Source: CAZADH01 sp964483805
GTDB lineage: Bacteria > Muiribacteriota > Ozemobacteria > Ozemobacterales > Ozemobacteraceae
Reading direction: 5' to 3'
Length of the DNA stretch: 64,000 nt
Assembly: GCA_964483805.1 (NCBI GenBank)
Contig: CAZADH010000003.1
Span: forward strand, 1 to 64,000
Positions within the stretch are counted from its first letter, which is position 1. The number at the start of each line of letters is the position of its first letter. Both the position numbers and the translations under genes were made by a program. Under the pieces are notes generated by a model. That model searched no databases and was not told where the DNA came from. It saw only the letters and a program-made list of their open reading frames with translations. This document shows positions 24,820-32,132 of this stretch, piece after piece.

Positions 24820-25956
24820 ATGAAAGCACCAGCACACCCGAACTTGGCGGGCGTTGTTGTCTTCATCCTGTGGGTATCGGTCGCTCTTTTCGTGGTCGGA
24901 TGCGCCACTCGGGACAGCAACCCGTTGACGGTGACAACAGGTTCGACAATCAGCACACTGGCACCGACCACCGGCGCGAGAGTGCTACTGTCGGTTCGCC
25001 TCGACGGATTCGATGGTCGCCCCAGCGTCGTTACGTCCAGCGGCTCAACACCACCAACCGTAACAGCAGTTCTCGTTACATTCGACTACGCCGCCGTTCC
25101 CCCTGCAATGACAACCGTTGCCACGACTATGCCTGTGTCGATCGACGGCGTGGCCACAGCATCGTTCAGCAATCTGCCCATCAGACCTACGCTGGCCAGG
25201 GTCGTCGTGAACGGCGGGACGATCTCTACGTATTCGCGGTTTCGTGGTGGTGCCGACTTGGTGGCAGGTTCGAACGCCATCGTCGTGAACCCGGAGAGCA
25301 GTGCTTTTCAAGGGGATCTTGTAGGATATGCCCTCGAAAAGATCGTATCGAGTGCTGGCTATCTGACACAGGTGCGGACTGGCCTTGTCGCGGCAATTCG
25401 GGCAAGAACCTCGGTGCTGCAGGGGAGATCTCCAAGTTCGGCGTATTCGGATGTCGACGCGAACCTGCCGGTGATACTTGCGGCGTTGTCGAGCACAGGT
25501 ATTGGGACAGGTTCTGGGACCGGGGTTGGAACGGGCACGGGTTCTGGATCGGGGACTGGAACCGGCACAGGGACCGGGGTCGCATTGACCGCTGATCAAC
25601 TGCTCACCGCCCAACTGATTGGCACGTGGAAAATGTCATACATTACATTCAGCCTGACTGGCCAACTGCGACAGGTCGTCCCCAATTCCCTGGGCCAGAT
25701 TACGACGATCACCTTCAACGCAGATGGTTTGGGGATGAGCGTCGACTACTCCCGATACACCTCGACCCAAATGACCTATTACCAGACGAAGGAGACCACG
25801 GGTGTCGTCACATACGCTTCGTGGTTCATCTCGAACGGCAGGATGGTCTCGACGTCCAGCGAGGGAACCTTCACGAACTCAGTTGCTATTCAGGGAAACA
25901 CGTTGACGCAAACGTCGATGGATGGGGAAGTGGCGTTGTGGACGAGGGTTTCGTGA
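24820..25956 (+). CDS. Lipoprotein with Gly-Thr/Gly-Ser linker
   Basis: 378 residues from ATG 24820 (GGAGG upstream). Signal peptide with lipobox ALFVVGC (Cys28). Residues about 50-160 (LLSVRLDGFDGRPSVV; VSIDGVATASFSNLPIRPTL; RFRGGADLVAGSNAIVV) match the N-terminal module of the lipoprotein at 17873. A repetitive GTGTG/GSGSG linker (about 230-255) follows, then a beta-rich C-terminal domain (LIGTWKMSYITFSLTG ... WTRVS) with a lipocalin-like opening. Probably a surface or periplasmic binding protein; no substrate can be named. The GT-rich linker DNA could vary in length by slippage. Confidence 0.75.
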   Translation: MKAPAHPNLAGVVVFILWVSVALFVVGCATRDSNPLTVTTGSTISTLAPTTGARVLLSVRLDGFDGRPSVVTSSGSTPPTVTAVLVTFDYAAVPPAMTTVATTMPVSIDGVATASFSNLPIRPTLARVVVNGGTISTYSRFRGGADLVAGSNAIVVNPESSAFQGDLVGYALEKIVSSAGYLTQVRTGLVAAIRARTSVLQGRSPSSAYSDVDANLPVILAALSSTGIGTGSGTGVGTGTGSGSGTGTGTGTGVALTADQLLTAQLIGTWKMSYITFSLTGQLRQVVPNSLGQITTITFNADGLGMSVDYSRYTSTQMTYYQTKETTGVVTYASWFISNGRMVSTSSEGTFTNSVAIQGNTLTQTSMDGEVALWTRVS

Positions 25957-25962
25957 ACGGCC

Positions 25963-25978
25963 ATATGCAATCGCATAT
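25963..25978. repeat. Short inverted repeat between lipoprotein and nuclease genes
   Basis: ATATGC-AATC-GCATAT, perfect 6+4+6, 40 bases before the next start codon. Function unknown. Confidence 0.3.
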
Positions 25979-26017
25979 CGCCCACGTCACCGCCGGCATC
26001 GCCAGAAAGGCCGGATC

Positions 26018-26899
26018 ATGACCTACCGCCGCCGCCCACCTCGATACAACCGTGACGACCATGAGGCCTTCGGACATACTGCCGAATGGGACCGCAGGGG
26101 CGCGAAGGCAATCCCGCCGCTGCATACCTGCAGATTCGAGACCGAGAACCACCATGCCTACATCAACATGCAGATCAGGCCGGAACACCGGAATCCTCAG
26201 TCGATGCAGAAGTTGTCGGCCGAGATCTTTCCTCTCACTGGCCACAAGCTCGTTTGCGTGCAAGAGATCGGCGAAGACACGATAGAACGCTGCCTATACC
26301 AGGCTCAAGACGCCAACGACCTGACGCCCGATGCCGGCGCCGAGTTTCGCCTACGGATCACCGTGAACTGTCGCGATGTGGTCAGCTTCATCATTCCACC
26401 GTCATACGGAGACAAGATTGGGGCGAAGCATGCTCTGCTGGCTGTATTGCGAAAGTACTTCGTTGACTCGTTGGGGAAACCCATTGTCCGGGGCATTCCC
26501 GAGACGAGAGCCGACACCGACCTCGGTAAAGAACAACGAAAAGAGCGGCATCACCGCAGGTATGAAACCCCGCACTCAGAAGCGCCGGGCTCCCCGATCG
26601 AGGAAATGCTGGCAGCCGAAATGACCCGGTGCGGCATTGTTTTCACGCCCCAACCACAGAGCTTGATCGACGAGAAGTTGTTCACCCGACCAGACTTCTT
26701 GGTCGAGGAGCTCAAATTGATCATCTACTGCGATGGGTTCGAGTTTCACGCTACCAAGGAACGCATCATCCGCGACAAACAGCAAGACAGGGTATTGCAG
26801 ATCAATGGGTTCCGCGTGTTCCGGTTCTCGGGATCGGAGATCGTGGCCGATGTTAATCGGTGCGTACGGGATGTGCTGGAGTTGAAGACAAAGGGTTGA
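26018..26899 (+). CDS. DUF559/Vsr-like endonuclease-fold protein
   Basis: 293 residues from ATG 26018 (AAAGG upstream). The N-terminal 190 residues are unassigned (basic start, then a mixed alpha/beta region). The C-terminal 100 residues follow the DUF559/Vsr fold: SPIEEMLAAEMTRCGIVFTP, RPDFLVEELKLIIYCDGFEF, then HATKERIIRDKQQDRVLQIN, then GFRVFRFSGSEI. The E, D and YCDG positions are those of the PD-(D/E)XK active site. Likely a DNA-nicking or repair/restriction nuclease. Last cargo gene before the right attachment site. Confidence 0.75.
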   Translation: MTYRRRPPRYNRDDHEAFGHTAEWDRRGAKAIPPLHTCRFETENHHAYINMQIRPEHRNPQSMQKLSAEIFPLTGHKLVCVQEIGEDTIERCLYQAQDANDLTPDAGAEFRLRITVNCRDVVSFIIPPSYGDKIGAKHALLAVLRKYFVDSLGKPIVRGIPETRADTDLGKEQRKERHHRRYETPHSEAPGSPIEEMLAAEMTRCGIVFTPQPQSLIDEKLFTRPDFLVEELKLIIYCDGFEFHATKERIIRDKQQDRVLQINGFRVFRFSGSEIVADVNRCVRDVLELKTKG

Positions 26900-26988
26900 G
26901 ACGGGATTACCGGTTGGTTTTAATGACAGGCAATCGAGATGATGGCCCACAAACCATGATGGGAAGCGCGAAACTCAACCTCGTTAAA

Positions 26989-27030
26989 CGAAACCGAGAC
27001 CCAGAAAGTCTGCTCTGGGTCTCGGTTTCG
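26989..27030 (-). terminator. Strong hairpin terminator downstream of tRNA-Cys
   Basis: Perfect 17 bp stem (26989-27005 with 27014-27030, core GAAACCGAGACCCAGA) and an 8-base loop, followed on the minus strand by TTTAACG. It lies inside the island boundary, so the island supplies the terminator of the host tRNA operon. Confidence 0.7.
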
Positions 27031-27047
27031 GACGGACTGACCGCCAA

Positions 27048-27105
27048 CAGAGGCGACAATCGGATTTGAACCGATGAGTGACGGTTTTGCAGACCGTTGC
27101 CTTAC
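27048..27105 (-). repeat. Right attachment site within intact tRNA-Cys
   Basis: Identical 58 bp partner of 10719-10776. It covers all but the first 17 bases of the tRNA gene plus 4 bases beyond its 3' end. Confidence 0.92.
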
Positions 27106-27122
27106 CACTTGGCTATGTCGCC
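27052..27122 (-). tRNA. tRNA-Cys (GCA)
   Basis: 71 bases; acceptor stem GGCGACA / TGTCGCC, anticodon loop CTGCAAA giving GCA, T loop TTCAAAT. Last tRNA of the cluster and the island's integration target. Confidence 0.95.
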
Positions 27123-27136
27123 GAGCCATGAAAAAG

Positions 27137-27209
<73 letters not shown>

Positions 27210-27226
27210 ATTCAGACAACTAACAG

Positions 27227-27300
27227 CGGGGCTGACGAGACTCGAACTCGCGGCCTTCTGCGTGACAGGCAGACGTTCTAACCGACTGAACTACAGCCCC
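27227..27300 (-). tRNA. tRNA-Asp (GTC)
   Basis: 74 bases; acceptor GGGGCTG / CAGCCCC, anticodon loop CTGTCAC giving GTC, discriminator G as expected for Asp. Confidence 0.95.
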
Positions 27301-27315
27301 AGGTGCTTCGTCAAG

Positions 27316-27387
27316 TGGGCGATGACGGGATCGAACCGCCGACAGCCTGCGTGTAAGGCAGGTGCTCTGCCACTGAGCTAACCGCCC
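27316..27387 (-). tRNA. tRNA-Val (TAC)
   Basis: 72 bases; acceptor GGGCGGT paired with the 3' ATCGCCC region, anticodon loop CTTACAC giving TAC. First of the four-tRNA cluster. Confidence 0.94.
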
Positions 27388-27568
27388 TTGACTGGATGAG
27401 ATGATATCGTACCCACCAGCGGAAGTCAAGCGGTGAAACGCAATGGATCCGCACCGGCCTCGCCGATCAACGCAATGCCGCTGGCAATCAAGATTTACAG
27501 AGAGGCAACGGCTCCGCGATCGGTGCCACCCGACGAAACGAGGGTCAACACACACGACCCTTCAGGAC

Positions 27569-28030
27569 TCAGAACGAAACGACCTTCTGCACCTTATTGA
27601 TGGCTTCGAGAAAATCGAAGTTGTTGGCGAGGCGGCCAACCCGCAACTTCGCCTTCATCTTGAACACCTCGAGCGCGTGGGCTGACACGAGAATACGTAC
27701 CCCGGCCTTTTCGATCTGGTTGAGAATCGGCAGGTACCGACTGCCCTCGACGCAGATGCGCACCGCACGATTCCAGAAAATCAGGTATTTCGGGATGATT
27801 TCGCTTTCGGAAAGCGTTACCAGCAAATGGCGAAAGGAGCGTCGCCCCAGCTTGTCATGGTGCCCCAACCACGGCGCGGTAAACACCATCGCATAATTGG
27901 AGATATTGGCGGACGCAGTCCACACCCGCTTTTCGAAGAGCACGTCTTCGAAGTAGTTGTGATTCAGTTCGTTGATGGGTGACAGATGGTGTTCTCGCGG
28001 CGCTGCAGAATTCTCGACATTATATTGCAT
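27569..28030 (-). CDS. DsrE-like small protein
   Basis: 153 residues from ATG 28030. The C-terminal half (SRYLPILNQIEKAGVRILVS, then AHALEVFKMKAKLRVGRLAN) has the DsrE/DsrF-like pattern of a strand, a helix and a loop ending in a motif often described as sensing sulfur or redox state. The catalytic Cys of true sulfur carriers is not seen. The N-terminal part is longer than usual. The ribosome binding site is poorly spaced, so the start is uncertain. Confidence 0.5.
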   Translation of the reverse strand: MQYNVENSAAPREHHLSPINELNHNYFEDVLFEKRVWTASANISNYAMVFTAPWLGHHDKLGRRSFRHLLVTLSESEIIPKYLIFWNRAVRICVEGSRYLPILNQIEKAGVRILVSAHALEVFKMKAKLRVGRLANNFDFLEAINKVQKVVSF

Positions 28031-28104
28031 GCCTTCACCGCTCGCAAGCACCAGACAACGCCACCCGCAGGTGGATCGTGCCGTTTGCCCCCTCATAAAG
28101 ATGC

Positions 28105-28133
28105 TTGACTCACCCTGGCGCCTATGCTATGGT
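28105..28133 (+). promoter_or_regulatory. Possible sigma-70 promoter for the 28253 gene
   Basis: TTGACT (28105-28110), 17 bases, TATGGT (28128-28133). It gives a leader of about 115 bases. Confidence 0.4.
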
Positions 28134-28252
28134 TTCACACTAATTGTGCCTTGTCCGCTCTAGATCAGCGTTGTACCCGATCGAGATGATGGAGAAGAGC
28201 TCAACAAGCGGTCAGATTCAACGATCGTGACACGAAAGGAGATCGTCGCCAA

Positions 28253-29023
28253 ATGTTCTCTCGAAAGTCCGTAGCCGTCATCATGGGGGTTTTGTTCCTT
28301 CTGTCGATCAGTTTTGCTGCCATGGCCCAGGAAAAGGTCCTGTTGCAGTACGCTCCCAAGCCCGGTACCACCGCCAAATACAAGCTGGCCATCAATGGTG
28401 TCACCACCGTGACCGCCATGGACCGCGCCCAGAAGACCGACCTCGAGACCGCGATGACCCTCGAGCAGAAGGTTACCGGCGTTGATCCCGAGGGCAAGCT
28501 CGACATCACCACCACCATCCTCGACGGTACCATCACCGTTAACAAGGTCCCGACCCAGTTGCCGGCGACCGGCCAGGTGATCAAGGTCAAGATGGCCAAG
28601 AATGGCGAAGTCCTCAGCTCCGAGGGTGCCGATCAGTCGACCAACTTCCAGCAGATGCAGATCAAGTTCCCCGAGAAGCCGGTGGGCGTCGGTGACAGTT
28701 GGTCGACCACGATCAACCCGAATCCCCAACTGCCGATCCCGCTCGAAGTCAAGTACACCATTCAGGGCTTCGAGACCGTCGACGGCAAAGAGTGCGTGAA
28801 GCTGCAGAGCCGCGTTACCACCAATCAGGGTGACCAGGGCAGCATCAACCTCAATGTCGAGGCCGATGGCAAGATCTGGTTCGCGTACAAAGAAGGCATC
28901 ATGGTCAAGAACGAAGTCGTGTCGAACATGGTTATGGTCATGACGAACGACCTCGGCGGCGGCAAGAAAGAAAAGATCGACACCCGCATGAACCTGACCA
29001 TGCGCATGGGGTTGGCGAAGTAA
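28253..29023 (+). CDS. Exported protein, DUF6263-like
   Basis: 256 residues, AAAGGAG upstream of ATG 28253. Signal peptide VIMGVLFLLSISFAAMAQ with cleavage after AMA. The mature part is all-beta, with many Val/Thr/Lys strands (KLAINGVTTVTAMDRAQKTD; ATGQVIKVKMAKNGEVLSSE; KFPEKPVGVGDSWSTTI; YTIQGFETVDGKECVKLQSR), the pattern of a family of secreted proteins of unknown role found in Planctomycetes-like and other environmental bacteria. Very clean codon usage suggests good expression. Confidence 0.65.
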   Translation: MFSRKSVAVIMGVLFLLSISFAAMAQEKVLLQYAPKPGTTAKYKLAINGVTTVTAMDRAQKTDLETAMTLEQKVTGVDPEGKLDITTTILDGTITVNKVPTQLPATGQVIKVKMAKNGEVLSSEGADQSTNFQQMQIKFPEKPVGVGDSWSTTINPNPQLPIPLEVKYTIQGFETVDGKECVKLQSRVTTNQGDQGSINLNVEADGKIWFAYKEGIMVKNEVVSNMVMVMTNDLGGGKKEKIDTRMNLTMRMGLAK

Positions 29024-29034
29024 TTCCGGTTTTC

Positions 29035-29065
29035 TTGACACCCCCCCGGGTCCCGTACTTATAAT
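29035..29065 (+). promoter_or_regulatory. Consensus sigma-70 promoter with 19-base spacer
   Basis: TTGACA (29035-29040) and TATAAT (29060-29065), both perfect hexamers. The spacer of 19 is longer than optimal and contains a C-run. Confidence 0.7.
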
Positions 29066-29071
29066 GGGGTC

Positions 29072-29231
29072 AATAAATCCAAAGGCTCCTTGAAAAACAT
29101 AACGGGACCCGCTTAGAAAGCCAAGTTGCATAATCGGCTCGTACACTGGTGCAGAGACGACGAGCAACACGGCGAGCAGTAGTAACGAATGGAAGCTGGG
29201 CCCCCACTTTGCCCGAGGTGGGGGCCTTCTT
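29072..29231 (+). ncRNA. Candidate small RNA or structured 5' leader
   Basis: About 160 bases between the consensus promoter and a terminator-like hairpin, with no convincing ORF. A local stem GCTCGT / ACGAGC (around 29132-29166) is possible. It does not match the 4.5S, 6S, tmRNA, RNase P or common riboswitch signatures I know. If the hairpin at 29199-29226 stops transcription this is a discrete RNA; if it is read through, the region is the leader of the 29332 gene. Confidence 0.4.
29199..29231 (+). terminator. Terminator-like hairpin before the 29332 gene
   Basis: GGCCCCCAC (29199-29207) / GTGGGGGCC (29218-29226), loop of 10, followed by TTCTTC. The weak U-tract allows either termination or attenuation. 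Confidence 0.5.
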
Positions 29232-29331
29232 CATACCCGAAGCCCAACCCAAGGTAGCGTTCCCAAGGAGGTGCGTTCGGCTCGTTCAGTTCTCAACTCA
29301 TCAGTCGTCTGTTTCAAAGGAGGAATGGAAT

Positions 29332-30270
29332 ATGAGGTTGAATCGCAAGTTCATGAAGGCAGTGGCGACAACCTTGAGCGTCCTGATGCTCCTGGTCAGC
29401 CCGGCGTTCTTCCCCAGCAAAGCTGAAGCCGGTCTGTTCACGAAGATCAAGGACACTGTCAAGGCTCATCCGGTTCGGTCGGCTCTTGCGGCCGTGGCCG
29501 TTGGTGCAGGTGCGTATCTTGCTGCCCCTCACGTCGCTGCAATGATCGGTGTCGCGGGTGGTGCTATTTCGACGGGTGGTATCGGTGCTGCCGTTAGCGG
29601 TATCGGCGCTGGTATTGCCGGAATCGGTTCCACCATCTGGGGCGGTCTGGTTGCCGCCGGCGGTTTCGTCACTGGTACCCTGGGTGCCATCGGTGGCGCG
29701 ATCGGTTCGATGTTCTCGGGGATCGCCGGGTTCTTCACCGGTATCATCGGCAGCCCGTTGTTTGTGCCGGCCCTTGTGATCATCGGCGCCGCGGTGATTG
29801 GTTACTTCCTGTGGAAGAAGTACAAACGCCAGAACCAGTCCATCAGCAATGGTAGTGGCCTGCCGACCGTCGGCCAGACCCCGAACGTTGGTATCCCCGG
29901 CGAAATCGTGGTCAATCCCGATGTCATCCCGACCACCAACGAAGTGCCGCCGAGCTCGACCAATCCGGCCACCACTGAGATTCCGGTGGGCGCGAACGTT
30001 CAGGCTCCGAGCACCACGGCCAACACGGGTGCAGGCACTGTGACCGCTGCTCCGGTTGAAGCTGGTGATGCGTTGAAGACCGCGCACAGCGATTATATCG
30101 CGGCCTACAACAAGTACATCAGCACGATTACCGCCATCGGTGGTTCCGAGAATCCCGATGAAGAGCTGCGCAACAATATGCGGAAGGACGAGAGCCAGAA
30201 AGCTCTGACCGACTACCGCGAAGCCTACAATCGCTACATCACCTTGCTCCGCCAGAGCAACTCGAAGTAG
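29332..30270 (+). CDS. Secreted/membrane protein with Gly-rich hydrophobic core
   Basis: 312 residues from ATG 29332 (AAGGAGG upstream). Signal peptide ending near SKAEA. Residues 45-165 are a continuous glycine- and alanine-rich hydrophobic region (GAISTGGIGAAVSGIGAGIA; GGFVTGTLGAIGGAIGSMFS), then a TM segment (LFVPALVIIGAAVIGYFLW) with a basic stop-transfer KKYKRQ. A Pro/Thr/Asn-rich stalk follows, and a C-terminal helical part (HSDYIAAYNKYISTI; YREAYNRYITLL) with a repeated YxxAYNxYI motif. The Gly-zipper-like segment resembles membrane-inserting or pore-forming proteins; function unknown. Confidence 0.6.
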   Translation: MRLNRKFMKAVATTLSVLMLLVSPAFFPSKAEAGLFTKIKDTVKAHPVRSALAAVAVGAGAYLAAPHVAAMIGVAGGAISTGGIGAAVSGIGAGIAGIGSTIWGGLVAAGGFVTGTLGAIGGAIGSMFSGIAGFFTGIIGSPLFVPALVIIGAAVIGYFLWKKYKRQNQSISNGSGLPTVGQTPNVGIPGEIVVNPDVIPTTNEVPPSSTNPATTEIPVGANVQAPSTTANTGAGTVTAAPVEAGDALKTAHSDYIAAYNKYISTITAIGGSENPDEELRNNMRKDESQKALTDYREAYNRYITLLRQSNSK

Positions 30271-30278
30271 CTCATACG

Positions 30279-30316
30279 AAACCCCCGAACCGGTGCCCGC
30301 CGGTTCGGGGGTTTTC
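30279..30316. terminator. Bidirectional intrinsic terminator
   Basis: Perfect 15 bp stem AAACCCCCGAACCGG / CCGGTTCGGGGGTTT around a 6-base loop, followed by TTTTCTTTTTT on the plus strand. Shared by the 29332 gene and prmA. Confidence 0.85.
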
Positions 30317-30321
30317 TTTTT

Positions 30322-31248
30322 TCACCGGGTGGTCTCGGCGATGAAGCCGTGCCACTCGGCCTCGACCGTCTCCCGCGGGTTCCGCCAGCCATGCCCACCG
30401 CTCAATGCGGCGCGCACGGCATCGGCATTGGCGTTGTTCACCCCGGCAAACACCCCGATGCTCCCCGGTTTCACCATGGTGGCCATGCGGGCGAAGTTGT
30501 CGAGCAGTATTGACGATGTAATGTTGGCCACGAGCCCGTCGGCAGGCACAGTCGGGACGTAGTTCTCGAGTCCACCGTGGACGACGCGCAGCCCCGCCTC
30601 CACATGGTTGAACGCGGCATTCTTGCGCAGGTTCTCGATGGCCGGACCATCGATCTCGAGGGCCTCGACCGCTGCCGCGCCACGCAAAAGCAGGTAGATG
30701 GCCAAAATGCCGGACCCCGCCCCGAGATCGAGCCAGTTTCTTCCACGCGGATCGATCTGCTCGAGCCAGTGGAGACACAACCGCGTGCTCTCGTGGGTGC
30801 CGGTGCCGAAGGCCATGCCCGGCTCGATGATGAGCCGCATGGCGGCCCCCGTGGACCCGTCTGGCCGCGGTGGATCGAACTGCGCGTCCGCCGTCGGCGG
30901 CGCGATCAGGATGCGCGGGCTGACCCAGAACGGCTTGAAGTTCTCGCGGTACCGCCGCATCCAGTCTTCATTGTCGGCGTAATCGCGCACCTGCGGCACC
31001 AACCCCGGGCAACCGAGATCAGCGGCCACACGCTGTACCTCGGCGGCAATCGCGGCGGAGTCCTGTTCGATCGAACTAACCAGAAACGAGAAGACCGTGA
31101 ACCCGGTCGACCGATAAGACTCCTCGTCGCCGCCTTCGACATCGACGATCTGCGGCGAGGCAAACCAATTGAGGCCCAAGCGATCGGCGAGGCCGGCGAG
31201 GGGTTCCTCGAGATGCTCGGGGATGGTGAAATCGAGTTGGCGCAGCAT
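30322..31248 (-). CDS. prmA: Ribosomal protein L11 methyltransferase
   Basis: 308 residues, usual length. SAM-binding motif I is WLDLGAGSGILAIYLL, followed by EALEIDGPAIENLRKNAA, and the active-site segment LVANITSSILLDN. The N-terminal domain (MLRQLDFTIPEHLEEPLAGL) and the linker segment ILIAPPTADAQ, GMAFGTGTHESTRLCL are typical of PrmA, which trimethylates L11. Downstream of the ADP-ribosylglycohydrolase gene by 4 bases, so the two form an operon. Confidence 0.93.
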   Translation of the reverse strand: MLRQLDFTIPEHLEEPLAGLADRLGLNWFASPQIVDVEGGDEESYRSTGFTVFSFLVSSIEQDSAAIAAEVQRVAADLGCPGLVPQVRDYADNEDWMRRYRENFKPFWVSPRILIAPPTADAQFDPPRPDGSTGAAMRLIIEPGMAFGTGTHESTRLCLHWLEQIDPRGRNWLDLGAGSGILAIYLLLRGAAAVEALEIDGPAIENLRKNAAFNHVEAGLRVVHGGLENYVPTVPADGLVANITSSILLDNFARMATMVKPGSIGVFAGVNNANADAVRAALSGGHGWRNPRETVEAEWHGFIAETTR

Positions 31249-31252
31249 CCGA

Positions 31253-32047
31253 TCAGCCTTTCTGTCCCGCGATGGTCACCCGACAGAACCGTTCATGAAA
31301 CGACCGGGTCACAGTGACCAGTTTGGGATCGAGCAGTTCGTAGACCTTGGCAGCAACATCGCTGGGAACGCCACCGAAATAGGCCTCAGCAATGCTTCCG
31401 GCAATACACCCCTGGGTGTCGGCATCACCCCCGAGCGATACGGCCTTGCGCACCGATTCCTCGTAACTGTCGGCTTCGAGAAAACAGAGAATCGCTTCGG
31501 GCACCGAGCCCTGGCACGACACGTCGAAGCGGTAGTTCAAGCGCACGCCGGCAACGCTGCGTTTCAAGTTGTAGGCGAATGTATTGATGATGTATTGCCT
31601 GATCTCATCTTTGGGCGTTGCGCGACGCGCGAGAAAGATGGCCGCCGCCGTGGCCTGCGCGCCCTTGATACCTTCCGGGTGGTTGTGCGTCACCTCGGCG
31701 CTCTTCTTCGCTTCCGCCAGCACCCGGTCGAGATCGTTGTGGAACCAGGCCACCGGACTGACCCGCATCGCCGACCCATTGCCAAAGCTGTGGTAGGGAC
31801 CGGCATCGTTCGACCGCGCCCAGGTTTCGAACTTGCCGGCAAACCCGGCATACGGAAACGCGCGATAATACTCGCGGTAGACCTCGGCGTAACCCCGTCC
31901 GTTCAGCAACGCGTCGGCCGTGGCGACTGTCAATACACTGTCATCGGTGAAACACGAATGTCGTGAAAACAGCGGAAAGTTTTCGTCTTTCTGGGCGTGG
32001 CGCTCATAGGGCGAACCGATCATGTCTCCGGCAATGGCACCGAGCAT
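31253..32047 (-). CDS. ADP-ribosylglycohydrolase family protein
   Basis: 264 residues from ATG 32047 (GGGAGG upstream). Cleaves ADP-ribose from modified protein or small molecules using two Mg ions. The metal ligands are visible as FTDDSVL and GGDADTQGCIAGSIAEA. The N-terminal MLGAIAGDMIGSPYE is canonical. The physiological target is unknown; there is no nitrogenase gene nearby to suggest a DraG role. Confidence 0.9.
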   Translation of the reverse strand: MLGAIAGDMIGSPYERHAQKDENFPLFSRHSCFTDDSVLTVATADALLNGRGYAEVYREYYRAFPYAGFAGKFETWARSNDAGPYHSFGNGSAMRVSPVAWFHNDLDRVLAEAKKSAEVTHNHPEGIKGAQATAAAIFLARRATPKDEIRQYIINTFAYNLKRSVAGVRLNYRFDVSCQGSVPEAILCFLEADSYEESVRKAVSLGGDADTQGCIAGSIAEAYFGGVPSDVAAKVYELLDPKLVTVTRSFHERFCRVTIAGQKG

Positions 32048-32132
32048 ATAACCTCCCTGGGTCAGCAATCACACCGTGTGGACACACGGCGGCGTTCCGG
32101 CATTTCCGTCGAGACATGGGGCAAACCACGCA

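Larger units (their letters stand above)
10719..27105. mobile_element. 16.3 kb genomic island integrated in tRNA-Cys
   Basis: Bounded by identical 58 bp direct repeats (10719-10776 and 27048-27105), each containing the last 54 bases of tRNA-Cys. The intact tRNA is regenerated at the right, which is the standard outcome of site-specific integration into a tRNA 3' end. The cargo is lower in GC than its surroundings and dominated by toxin-antitoxin pairs, nucleases, lipoproteins and unknown genes. No tyrosine or serine recombinase, excisionase, relaxase or replication gene was recognised, so the element is either degraded or mobilised by enzymes supplied elsewhere. Confidence 0.9.

Noticed and set aside
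27569..28030. Sulfur carrier DsrE of a sulfate-respiration cluster
   Set aside because: The characteristic Cys and the dsr neighbours are missing; only the fold is suggested.
29072..29231. 6S RNA, 4.5S RNA or a known riboswitch
   Set aside because: None of the conserved cores I can recall (for example the 4.5S GGAAGCAGCC element) is present.
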